From Pseudomonadota bacterium (GTDB lineage Bacteria; Pseudomonadota; Alphaproteobacteria; UBA2136; UBA6156), in NCBI GenBank assembly GCA_009927255.1, contig RFNJ01000065.1:1-5388 (forward strand): DNA of 5,388 nt. Reading direction: 5' to 3'. Numbering within the stretch: position 1 is the stretch's first letter; each line of letters opens with the position of its first letter. The notes beneath the pieces were generated by a model that was given only the letters and a program-made list of their open reading frames with translations, was not told where the DNA came from and made no database searches. This document shows positions 1 through 4,934 of the stretch, one piece after another. The position numbers and the translations under genes are program-made.

Positions 1-46
1 AAATGCGCCAGCATTTACTCGCGGGGCCAACCACCCAACCCTATCC

Positions 47-112
47 TGCATCCTCGAACGACCAGCTCAAAACTCACCAAAGCACCCAAGCAAAAGGCCG
101 TTCGGGGATCCA
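47..112. repeat. Long inverted repeat, unit 1 of a tandem pair
   Basis: The arm at 47-63 and the arm at 96-112 are reverse complements over 17 positions with three exceptions (one T:G, one A:C, one C:C). They enclose a 32-nt, A/C-rich, nearly G-free loop. The stem core reads CGAACG on the left and CGTTCG on the right. A second element with the same layout begins about 113 bp further on. It could be a structured RNA or a palindromic dispersed repeat. No promoter or terminator defines it as a gene. Confidence 0.6.
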
Positions 113-162
113 TCCCACCCAAGCACCAAGCCCCACCACAAAGTATAAAAATAGAGGCGCCC

Positions 163-220
163 GTCCTCGAATGGCCTCACAAACCAAACCCCAGCACCAA
201 CCCCTCGGCCATTCGGGGAC
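163..220. repeat. Long inverted repeat, unit 2 of a tandem pair
   Basis: The arm at 163-176 (GTCCTCGAATGGCC) pairs with 207-220 (GGCCATTCGGGGAC) over 14 positions with one T:G wobble, around a 30-nt A/C-rich loop. It resembles the unit at 47-112. Where unit 1 has a C:G pair (CGAACG/CGTTCG), this unit has T:A (CGAATG/CATTCG), so both sides changed and pairing was kept. That argues the stem itself matters or is copied as a palindrome. Confidence 0.6.
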
Positions 221-241
221 CCACCAACGGCCTAGCTTCGC

Positions 242-263
242 CCCCACTATCACCCCACTATCA
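242..263. repeat. Perfect 11-bp tandem duplication
   Basis: CCCCACTATCA occurs twice head to tail (242-252 and 253-263) with no mismatch. A partial third match, CCACTATCC, sits at 337-345 within the adjacent hairpin. It looks like a slippage product. I see no coding or regulatory role. Confidence 0.8.
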
Positions 264-284
264 ACCCCCAAACCAAGGGCCTCC

Positions 285-350
285 GTGCCGGAAGCTGGAA
301 GGGTCAATTTTTCCTATCAAAAAATTGGGGCCCCTGCCACTATCCGGCAC
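285..350. repeat. Nested hairpin element with A/T core
   Basis: An outer stem GTGCCGGA (285-292)/TCCGGCAC (343-350) is followed by a 3x3 internal loop, then TGG/CCA (296-298/337-339), then AGGG/CCCT (300-303/332-335). The innermost stem is CAATTTTT (305-312)/AAAAATTG (320-327) around a CTATC-containing loop. An unpaired GGGC (328-331) sits on the right side only. The inner part, including the CTATC loop and the GGGC bulge, recurs in the element at the right end of the window. There the stem reads CGATTTTTT/AAAAAATCG, a paired change that preserves folding. Confidence 0.65.
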
Positions 351-406
351 CACCCGTGTCGCCCCCTCTCCACGAAGTTCCCAAGCAAAAAACACCACCC
401 ATTCTT

Positions 407-456
407 CCCTGAACCCTGCACCCTGAACCCAGTCATCCAGTCATCCGGCCATCCGG
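407..456. repeat. 7-bp and 8-bp tandem repeats over the rpoN stop codon
   Basis: Two short arrays sit almost back to back. Positions 407-430 read CCCTGAA, CCCTGCA, CCCTGAA, CCC: a 7-bp unit, about 3.4 copies. Positions 433-456 read TCATCCAG, TCATCCGG, CCATCCGG: an 8-bp unit, three copies. The rpoN stop codon (TGA on the minus strand, 433-435) lies inside the second array, so the last residues of the protein (PDGRMTG) are encoded by the repeat. Strand slippage here would change the C-terminal tail of RpoN. Confidence 0.75.
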
Positions 457-1926
457 TCTCACCCTCCGCTCACTCGTCCCCGGTATCCCCAAAACCCCCC
501 GATACTTCGCCACCGTCCGCCGCGCCACCTCCACCCCCTCCTCTTTCAATTTAGCAACCAACACCTCATCCGAAAGCGGCTTGGTCGGATTCTCAGCCTT
601 CACCAACTTGGCAATTAAAGCCTGCACGCTGCTCGCCGCCACCGCCACCTGCCCGCCGCTGCTCGCCACCCCGCTGCCAAAAAACGCCTTGAATCCCAGC
701 ACCCCATGCGGCGTCAAAATATACTTGCCACTCACCACGCGGCTCACCGTGCTCTCATGCACGCCTACCACTTCGGCCACTTCACGCAATGTTAGCGGCA
801 CCAAAAATTCTGGCCCGGCGTCCAAAAATTGCCGCTGCCGCCGCACCATTTCCTTGGCAATTGCCAAGGTCGTTTTCGCCCGCTGCTCCAGCGCATTCAG
901 CAACCACTTCGCCCGCCCATAGCGTTCATTCGCATATTGTTTAGCAGCCTGCGCCGCCTTCCCCTGCCCGCCAAAACTCCCCAACGGATTCGCCAACAAC
1001 CTTGGAAAAGCCGCCCCATTCAATACCACCCGCCACCCTTCCGGCAACGCCACCTCATCACCCGCACCACTCTCCACCTTCTCAATCAACACATCCGGCA
1101 CCACACTTGCCACCCGCGCATCCACCCGCCCCGCCGCCGCCAGTTTCAGCGCAGGCTTGGGGTCGCAGGCCTGAAGTTCCTGCACCGCCAACTTCACCTC
1201 CTCCTCATCAACTGGATACCCTTGCGCGGCGCTGGCAGCAATCGCCAACTTCCCCCAATCCCGCACCGCCACCCAGTCCAAGTGCGCCAAGCACGCCTCG
1301 GTCACCGCCTCCAACTGCCCCCGCGCATGCAACTGCAACCGCAAGCACTCCGCCAAATCCCGCGCGCCAATCCCAACCGGGTCAAGCGTCTGAATAATCG
1401 CCCGCGCATCATCCACCACCTCCTCACTCACCCGTAAACTCGCCGCCGCCGCCGCCACATCCACCCGCAAGTAGCCATTCTCATCCAGCGCATCAATCAA
1501 AAACTTCCCCGCCAACCGCAACTTCGGCTCCCGCACCACCTGCGCAAACTGCTGCCAAACATAATCCTGCAAGCTCACCTCGCGGCGCGCAATGTCCAAA
1601 GCACTCCCTTCATCGTCACCTCTCGCACCACCACTCGCCACCACCCCCACTTCACTCACCTCATCCCGAACATCATACCCTTCACCCCACTCCCCTTCCT
1701 CTCTCCCACTCGCCACCACCCCAACTTCATTCCCCAACGCACCGGCCTCATACTCCAAGCACGGATTCTCCCGCAGCTCATCCTCCACCAGTTGCAAAAT
1801 TTCCTGCGCATTCAGCTGCAGCATCTCAATCGCCGCCCGCAGCTCGGTGGTCATGCTCAGCTCGGCCTTTTGGGCCAGTTGAAGCCCCACCCCTGGGGCA
1901 CCATGACTGCTCACATTCTTCACCAT
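433..1926 (-). CDS. rpoN: RNA polymerase sigma-54 factor
   Basis: Sigma-54 directs core RNA polymerase to -24/-12 promoters and needs AAA+ activators to open DNA. From the chosen ATG the protein has 497 residues, normal for the family. Region I is at about 15-58 (LQLAQKAELSMTTELRAAIEM, then LQLNAQEI, ending ENPCLE). A short acidic region II with a duplicated EVGVVASG follows. The core-binding region carries FLIDALDENGYL and LDPVGIGARDL. The DNA-binding helix-turn-helix (LREVAEVVGVHESTVSRV) is near 380-397, and the RpoN box ARRTVAKYR at 468-476. The ATG at 1926 is chosen because region I begins soon after it; an in-frame extension to 1974 has no family resemblance. No Shine-Dalgarno precedes the ATG, but TATGAT lies 6 nt upstream, suggesting a leaderless mRNA. 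Codons strongly favour G at the third position. The usual neighbours lptB and hpf are absent from the window. Identification is very secure; the start is fairly secure. Confidence 0.96.
   Translation of the reverse strand: MVKNVSSHGAPGVGLQLAQKAELSMTTELRAAIEMLQLNAQEILQLVEDELRENPCLEYEAGALGNEVGVVASGREEGEWGEGYDVRDEVSEVGVVASGGARGDDEGSALDIARREVSLQDYVWQQFAQVVREPKLRLAGKFLIDALDENGYLRVDVAAAAASLRVSEEVVDDARAIIQTLDPVGIGARDLAECLRLQLHARGQLEAVTEACLAHLDWVAVRDWGKLAIAASAAQGYPVDEEEVKLAVQELQACDPKPALKLAAAGRVDARVASVVPDVLIEKVESGAGDEVALPEGWRVVLNGAAFPRLLANPLGSFGGQGKAAQAAKQYANERYGRAKWLLNALEQRAKTTLAIAKEMVRRQRQFLDAGPEFLVPLTLREVAEVVGVHESTVSRVVSGKYILTPHGVLGFKAFFGSGVASSGGQVAVAASSVQALIAKLVKAENPTKPLSDEVLVAKLKEEGVEVARRTVAKYRGVLGIPGTSERRVRPDGRMTG
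1631..1729 (-). repeat. In-frame duplicated segment in rpoN region II
   Basis: A 24-nt segment at 1631-1654 recurs at 1706-1729 with 23 of 24 bases identical, offset by exactly 75 nt (25 codons). Both copies therefore encode EVGVVASG in frame. They lie in the acidic linker between region I and the core-binding region of RpoN, the most variable part of the family. This is probably a recent local duplication, tolerated because the linker is flexible. Confidence 0.8.
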
Positions 1927-1932
1927 GCACAA

Positions 1933-1963
1933 ATCATACCAAACCCCCACCCATCGCAGGCAA
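1933..1963 (-). promoter_or_regulatory. Putative promoter for leaderless rpoN transcript
   Basis: On the minus strand TATGAT (1938-1933, five of six bases of the -10 consensus) is followed by exactly 6 nt and then the rpoN ATG. The predicted +1 is therefore the A of the start codon. A weak -35 candidate, TTGCCT (1963-1958), is 19 nt upstream, longer than ideal. There is no purine-rich ribosome site between the box and the ATG. The same box, spacing and start codons occur at the alkyltransferase-like gene. Confidence 0.45.
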
Positions 1964-1995
1964 AAAACCACCACCCCGCACCATCAAAGTCGCCT

Positions 1996-2063
1996 AAAAT
2001 AAATCCACAAAAAATACCAAATCCACACCAAATAAAGCACAAAATCCCAAATCCCACATAAAA
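1996..2063. other. Almost G-free A/C-rich tract upstream of rpoN
   Basis: Across these 68 bases the plus strand contains a single G, so the minus strand (the rpoN sense strand) is T/G-rich with a single C. It contains AAATCCACA twice (2001-2009 and 2019-2027) and AAATCCC twice in tandem (2042-2055). An RNA from the minus strand would be largely unstructured. I see no gene and no recognised regulator site. Confidence 0.55.
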
Positions 2064-2101
2064 GGGGGTTAAGAGGCGCAGCCCCTTACGGCCCAAGGGG
2101 C
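2062..2101 (-). terminator. Mutually exclusive hairpins, possible terminator or attenuator
   Basis: Three arms can pair in two ways. GCCCCTT (2081-2087) pairs either with AAGGGGC (2095-2101) or with AAGGGG (2062-2067). On the minus strand, the direction of ruvC and rpoN transcription, the first hairpin forms early. The alternative AAGGGG...CCCCTT hairpin is followed directly by TTAT, giving TTTTAT in all. That resembles an antiterminator/terminator pair between ruvC and rpoN, but the T-run is short and the second loop is 14 nt, so termination strength is uncertain. Confidence 0.35.
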
Positions 2102-2105
2102 CGTC

Positions 2106-2125
2106 ATCCCAGCGAAGGCTAGGAT
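2106..2125. repeat. Short palindromic repeat, GAAG-loop hairpin
   Basis: ATCCCAGC (2106-2113), loop GAAG (2114-2117) and GCTAGGAT (2118-2125) form an 8-bp stem with one C:A mismatch, which would be a U:G pair in minus-strand RNA. The core CCCAGCGAAGGCT is shared with the inner hairpin of the element at 2173-2246. From memory, similar GTCATCCCAGC...GGATCC palindromes are dispersed in alphaproteobacterial genomes. Confidence 0.6.
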
Positions 2126-2172
2126 CCAGCTTGTCTTAAACGCTGAATTATATAAACAAAAATCTAACTCGG

Positions 2173-2246
2173 TGTCACCCCGGGGCATGGCTGGGCCGCC
2201 CCAGCGAAGGCTGGGGTCAGGCGCCCAGCCTGAGCCCGGGGTTACA
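2173..2246. repeat. Nested palindromic repeat with G/C core, ruvC 3' flank
   Basis: Outer arms pair TGT/ACA (2173-2175/2244-2246) and ACCCCGGG/CCCGGGGT (2177-2184/2235-2242). After a 4x4 internal loop they pair GGCTGGGC/GCCCAGCC (2189-2196/2223-2230). The core is a separate hairpin: CCCCAGC (2199-2205), GAAG, GCTGGGG (2210-2216). A 31-bp stretch (2168-2198) is identical to 5321-5351, and a 14-bp stretch (2220-2233) to 5375-5388; only the core differs. It starts 12 bp after the ruvC stop, so it may stabilise or end the ruvC message. No strong U-tract follows directly. Confidence 0.75.
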
Positions 2247-2258
2247 AAATAACTATAA

Positions 2259-2774
2259 CTATTTAATACTACTTAATTTTATAGCCATCCCCCGATGATG
2301 CGCATGCGTCAACGCCACCGCCAACGCATCAAAAGCATCGGCACTCGCCGCCACCGCCCGCGGCAATAAAACCTTAACCATATGAGCCACTTGCGCCTTC
2401 TCCGCCTTCCCCGTCCCCACCAAACTTTTCTTCACCAACCGCGCCGCATATTCATGCACCGGCACCCCTTTTTGCTGCGGCACCATCAGCGCAATCCCCC
2501 GCGCCTGCCCCAGCTTTAAACTGCTTTTTCCATTTATATTAATAAAAACCTCCTCAACTGCGGCTTCGTGCGGTCTAAACGTCTGTAAAACCTCACCAAT
2601 TCCATCCGCAATTTTCACCAAACGCACCGCCAAAGGGTCACTCACCTGGGTCGTAATCCGCCCCGCCGCCACAAATCCATACTGGTTGCCCACCACTTCA
2701 ATCACCCCAAAGCCGGTATGCTCCAGCCCCGGATCAAGCCCCAAAATCCTTATACTTCCAGCACTTAAAATCAC
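2259..2774 (-). CDS. ruvC: Holliday junction resolvase RuvC
   Basis: RuvC is a dimeric RNase H-fold endonuclease that cuts four-way DNA junctions during recombinational repair, normally guided by RuvAB. The protein has 171 residues, matching the usual length. The four acidic catalytic positions are visible: D14 in LGLDPG, E74 in VEEVF, and D146 and D149 in ADAFDALA. The conserved KLGQARG, HEYAAR and KAQVAHMVK segments are also present. The start is GTG; its last two bases are shared with the upstream gene's TGA in a GTGA overlap, so translation is probably coupled to the b561-YceI gene. A weak AAGG lies 10 nt upstream. ruvA and ruvB, often adjacent, are absent here: the next gene in this direction is rpoN, 332 bp away. 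A palindromic repeat begins 12 bp past the stop. Confidence 0.96.
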   Translation of the reverse strand: MILSAGSIRILGLDPGLEHTGFGVIEVVGNQYGFVAAGRITTQVSDPLAVRLVKIADGIGEVLQTFRPHEAAVEEVFININGKSSLKLGQARGIALMVPQQKGVPVHEYAARLVKKSLVGTGKAEKAQVAHMVKVLLPRAVAASADAFDALAVALTHAHHRGMAIKLSSIK

Positions 2775-3868
2775 TTTAACGTCGCCTTCACCACATACTT
2801 CACCACCACCAAATCAGCAATCGTGGCATTGCCCTGCCACTCGCCTTTGCCCACGCCAAAAGCATTGCGGCTCAAGCTCACCTGCCCCTGCGCCAGCGCC
2901 AGACGCTGCGCTCCATCACCTTGAATTTGCAAGGTAAAAGGCAACGCCAGCGGCTTGCTTACCCCCGCTAAAGTCAACGTCCCCGCCGCCACAAACCCCG
3001 CGCTGGTCTTGCTCACTTTGCTGCTCTCAAACACCGCCTTGGGGTGCCCCACCGCATCAAAAAAATCAATCCCTTTCAATGTCTTATCACGGTTTTCATC
3101 CCCACTCCCCACACTCGCCACCTCCACCACCACCCGCACTTTGGCATCCGCTAAATCATCCGGATTCAACCGAATCTCCGCCTGCCAAACCCCAAAGTTT
3201 CCAATAATTTGACTCCCACTATACCGCGCCTCCCACTCCAGCTTAGAACCCTCCGGCACCACCTGCCACTCCACCGCCTGCACCGCGCCAAACGGCAGAA
3301 TTCCAGCCAAAACCAGCCCAAAAAGCTTCGGCTGCGGCAGCCTCAACCCCTTCGGCACCATCCGCAATAAAATCCCATCACGCACAATCAGGTGGTGATG
3401 CACCGCCGCCCCCACATGCAAAATCAACAGTCCAATCAAAGCCTTACCCGCCATCTCATGCACCCATTTCGCCCACCCTGCCACCACACTATCCTGCGCC
3501 CACAGCAGCGGCACCGCCAGCCCAAAAAAATGTGGCCGATACCCCGCCGCATCACTCATCAGCCACCCACTCAGCGGCATCAGCAGCATTAAAAAATAAA
3601 GCAAAAAATGCGTAAATTCAGCAACTTTCACCTGCCACCGCGGCGTCCCCACCGGCAGCATCGGTGCCGGATGCGTCCACCGCCACCCCACCCGCACCAC
3701 CAACAATAAAAGCACCAACAAGCCAAAACTCTTGTGCCACTGATAAACCTCAAACTTAAACGGCGCCAAAGGCAAATCCACCATCCACAACCCCACCGCC
3801 AATAACCCAATCATAATCAAACCCATAACCCAATGCAAACCCATCGCCACACCACTGTATCGCTGCAT
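2771..3868 (-). CDS. Cytochrome b561-YceI fusion protein
   Basis: This 365-residue protein joins two domains. Residues 1-175 form a di-haem b561 membrane domain with four helices. Its likely haem ligands are H12 (GLHW), H45 (WHKSFG), H137 (VHEMAG) and H151 (LILHVGA), and it ends in LLRMVPKG as stand-alone b561 proteins do. Residues 181-198 (KLFGLVLAGILPFGAVQA) look like a retained signal peptide or a fifth helix. Residues 199-365 are a YceI lipocalin-like domain (VEVASVGSGDENRDKTLKGIDFFD, GTLTLAGVSKPL), a periplasmic binder of quinone-like or isoprenoid lipids. In E. coli the equivalents are the neighbouring genes yceJ and yceI, so the fusion implies joint action, probably in quinol or redox handling at the inner membrane. 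ATG at 3868 is chosen for its Shine-Dalgarno (AAGGG, 7 nt spacer); upstream codons are not b561-like. It overlaps ruvC by 4 bp. Confidence 0.93.
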   Translation of the reverse strand: MQRYSGVAMGLHWVMGLIMIGLLAVGLWMVDLPLAPFKFEVYQWHKSFGLLVLLLLVVRVGWRWTHPAPMLPVGTPRWQVKVAEFTHFLLYFLMLLMPLSGWLMSDAAGYRPHFFGLAVPLLWAQDSVVAGWAKWVHEMAGKALIGLLILHVGAAVHHHLIVRDGILLRMVPKGLRLPQPKLFGLVLAGILPFGAVQAVEWQVVPEGSKLEWEARYSGSQIIGNFGVWQAEIRLNPDDLADAKVRVVVEVASVGSGDENRDKTLKGIDFFDAVGHPKAVFESSKVSKTSAGFVAAGTLTLAGVSKPLALPFTLQIQGDGAQRLALAQGQVSLSRNAFGVGKGEWQGNATIADLVVVKYVVKATLK

Positions 3869-3875
3869 CTTTAAG

Positions 3876-3923
3876 CCCTTCCTCTGTTGCACAATTCTAT
3901 GCCCAAAACCTCTTCCCCGCCAA
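3876..3923 (-). promoter_or_regulatory. Promoter and ribosome site of the b561-YceI/ruvC operon
   Basis: On the minus strand TTGGCG (3923-3918) and TAGAAT (3899-3894) are separated by 18 nt, a fair sigma-70-type match (four and five of six consensus bases). The predicted start near 3887 gives a leader of about 19 nt. That leader contains GAGGAAGGG (3884-3876), whose AAGGG lies 7 nt before the ATG. This is the only gene in the window with a clear ribosome binding site of its own. Confidence 0.5.
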
Positions 3924-3936
3924 CCCCTTATCCACC

Positions 3937-3942
3937 TATACT
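3937..3942 (+). promoter_or_regulatory. -10 box five bases before the permease ATG
   Basis: TATACT is followed by CTTCC and then the permease start codon. A transcript from this box would begin at or within a base or two of the ATG, leaving no leader. The upstream stretch is pyrimidine-rich (CTTCC) and has no Shine-Dalgarno. No good -35 is visible at 16-18 nt, so this rests on the box and its position. Confidence 0.4.
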
Positions 3943-3947
3943 CTTCC

Positions 3948-4916
3948 ATGCTTGCCTACACCTTCCGCCGCCTGCTCAACACCCTCCCCCTGCTGCTTGG
4001 CATCACAATTATTTGTTTTTTAACCATAAAATTGGCCCCGGGCGATCCCATCCAGCTCATGACCGACCTCAACCCCAAAGCCCAAGCCAACCAAGCGATG
4101 AAAGACCAACTCGGCCTCAACAAACCCCTCCACGAACAATATCTTAGCTGGCTCAGCAACCTTGTCCAAGGCAATCTCGGCACCTCGCTGGCGCCCGACG
4201 CCAAACCCGTCGCCCAAAAAATCACCGAAGCCCTCCCCCTCACATTGTGGCTCAATATCAGCGGCTTAGCCCTCGTTCTCGCCCTCAGCATCCCCCTCGG
4301 CGTCTGGCTCTCGCTGCGCCCCGGCACCACCACCGATGCCACCGTCACCCTCCTCCTCCTCATCGGCCTCGCCGCCCCCTCGGTGTGGTTGGCGCTCTTG
4401 GGGATGCAACTCTTCGGTGTCACCCTCAGCTTAGTGCCGCTCTCAGGGCTGCAAACCTACGGCGCCGAACACTGGCCTTGGTGGCAACGCTGGCCCGATA
4501 TTTTGCACCACCTCGCCCTCCCGCTGGCCGTCGGCCTCATCGGCGGCGCGGCAGGCATCACCCGCTTTATTCGCGGCTCGATGATCGAAACTCTCAAAGC
4601 CGACTACATCCTCACCGCCCGCGCCAAAGGCGCCAGCCCGCGCCGCGTCCTGTGGCGCCACGCCCTGCGCAACGCGCTGCTCCCCGTCATCACCATTTTG
4701 GGCCTCTCCGTCCCCGGCCTCATCGGCGGCAGCGTGATTCTCGAAAGCCTGTTCGCCCTCCCCGGCATGGGCAACCTGTTCTACACCGCCACCCTGATGC
4801 GCGACTACCCCACCATCATGGCCCTCCTCACCATCGGCGCCGTCCTCACTTTGCTCGGAAACCTCCTCGCCGACCTCGCCATCGCCCGCGCCGACCCTCG
4901 CACCATCAATAAATAA
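3948..4916 (+). CDS. OppB/DppB-family ABC transporter permease
   Basis: This inner-membrane permease belongs to the peptide/nickel uptake class, one of two unequal permeases that normally pair with an OppC/DppC partner, two ATPases and a periplasmic binding protein. The 322 residues fit the family. The N-terminus MLAYTFRRLLNTLPLL and the KLAPGDP motif after the first helix are typical and support this ATG. Further helices lie near 100-124, 131-162, 186-206, 243-267 and 288-312. The EAA loop, which docks the ATPase, is at about 221-246 (LTARAKGASPRRVLWRHALR). LFALPGMG and a closing ARADPR also match. No Shine-Dalgarno is seen. No partner permease, ATPase or binding protein lies in the window: the upstream gene is divergent and the downstream gene convergent, 18 bp away, so the gene looks monocistronic. 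Codons favour C endings. The substrate cannot be told from sequence. Confidence 0.94.
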   Translation: MLAYTFRRLLNTLPLLLGITIICFLTIKLAPGDPIQLMTDLNPKAQANQAMKDQLGLNKPLHEQYLSWLSNLVQGNLGTSLAPDAKPVAQKITEALPLTLWLNISGLALVLALSIPLGVWLSLRPGTTTDATVTLLLLIGLAAPSVWLALLGMQLFGVTLSLVPLSGLQTYGAEHWPWWQRWPDILHHLALPLAVGLIGGAAGITRFIRGSMIETLKADYILTARAKGASPRRVLWRHALRNALLPVITILGLSVPGLIGGSVILESLFALPGMGNLFYTATLMRDYPTIMALLTIGAVLTLLGNLLADLAIARADPRTINK

Positions 4917-4934
4917 TAAATCAATAACTTAAGT

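Larger units (their letters stand above)
1..432. other. Gene-free repeat-rich region downstream of rpoN
   Basis: I see no convincing gene here. The open frames on both strands are low-complexity (Pro/Thr/Ser-rich on plus, Gly/Trp-rich on minus) and arise from biased base composition. At 61-120 the plus strand has 24 C, 10 G, 20 A and 6 T. The region instead contains two tandem long-stem inverted repeats, an 11-bp tandem duplication, a nested A/T-cored hairpin and 7-/8-bp tandem repeats, listed separately. It lies immediately 3' of rpoN, where many proteobacteria carry hpf and ptsN; neither is present. The left end is cut by the window. Confidence 0.7.

Noticed and set aside
141..152. TATAAAAATAG as a plus-strand -10 promoter
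   Set aside because: No -35 at a suitable distance and no gene follows; it is only a short A/T island in C-rich DNA.
74..307. Minus-strand 77-codon open frame, with a TATACT box (147-142) before an internal GTG
   Set aside because: Gly/Trp-rich translation is the antisense of the A/C-rich loops and stems of the inverted repeats; no family resemblance and no convincing start signal.
1..432. tRNA or other known RNA gene, prompted by GTTCGA-like strings on the minus strand
   Set aside because: The string lies in a long inverted repeat; no acceptor, D or anticodon arms can be drawn around it.
3..554. Plus-strand 183-codon open frame across the repeats and the rpoN end
   Set aside because: Low-complexity Pro/Ser/Thr/His-rich translation, overlaps the well-supported rpoN 3' end and spans palindromic repeats; it follows from C-rich composition.
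829..1437. Long plus-strand open frames opposite rpoN
   Set aside because: Antisense shadows with Pro/Arg/His-rich translations, produced by the G-ending codons of rpoN.
2062..2258. CRISPR array suggested by several repeats in one spacer
   Set aside because: The repeats are nested palindromes without regular spacers of even length.
3869..3947. Sigma-54 (-24/-12) promoter in the divergent spacer
   Set aside because: A GG-N10-GC arrangement around TTGGCG was checked, but the spacing does not place GC correctly; a sigma-70-type reading fits better.
4247..4912. Plus-strand 221-codon frame inside the permease gene
   Set aside because: Arg/Pro/His-rich alternate frame of a strongly supported transporter gene.
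4917..4934. Bidirectional terminator between the convergent genes, around ACTTAAGT
   Set aside because: The palindrome is short, A/T-only at its edges and lacks a stable G/C stem, so termination cannot be supported.
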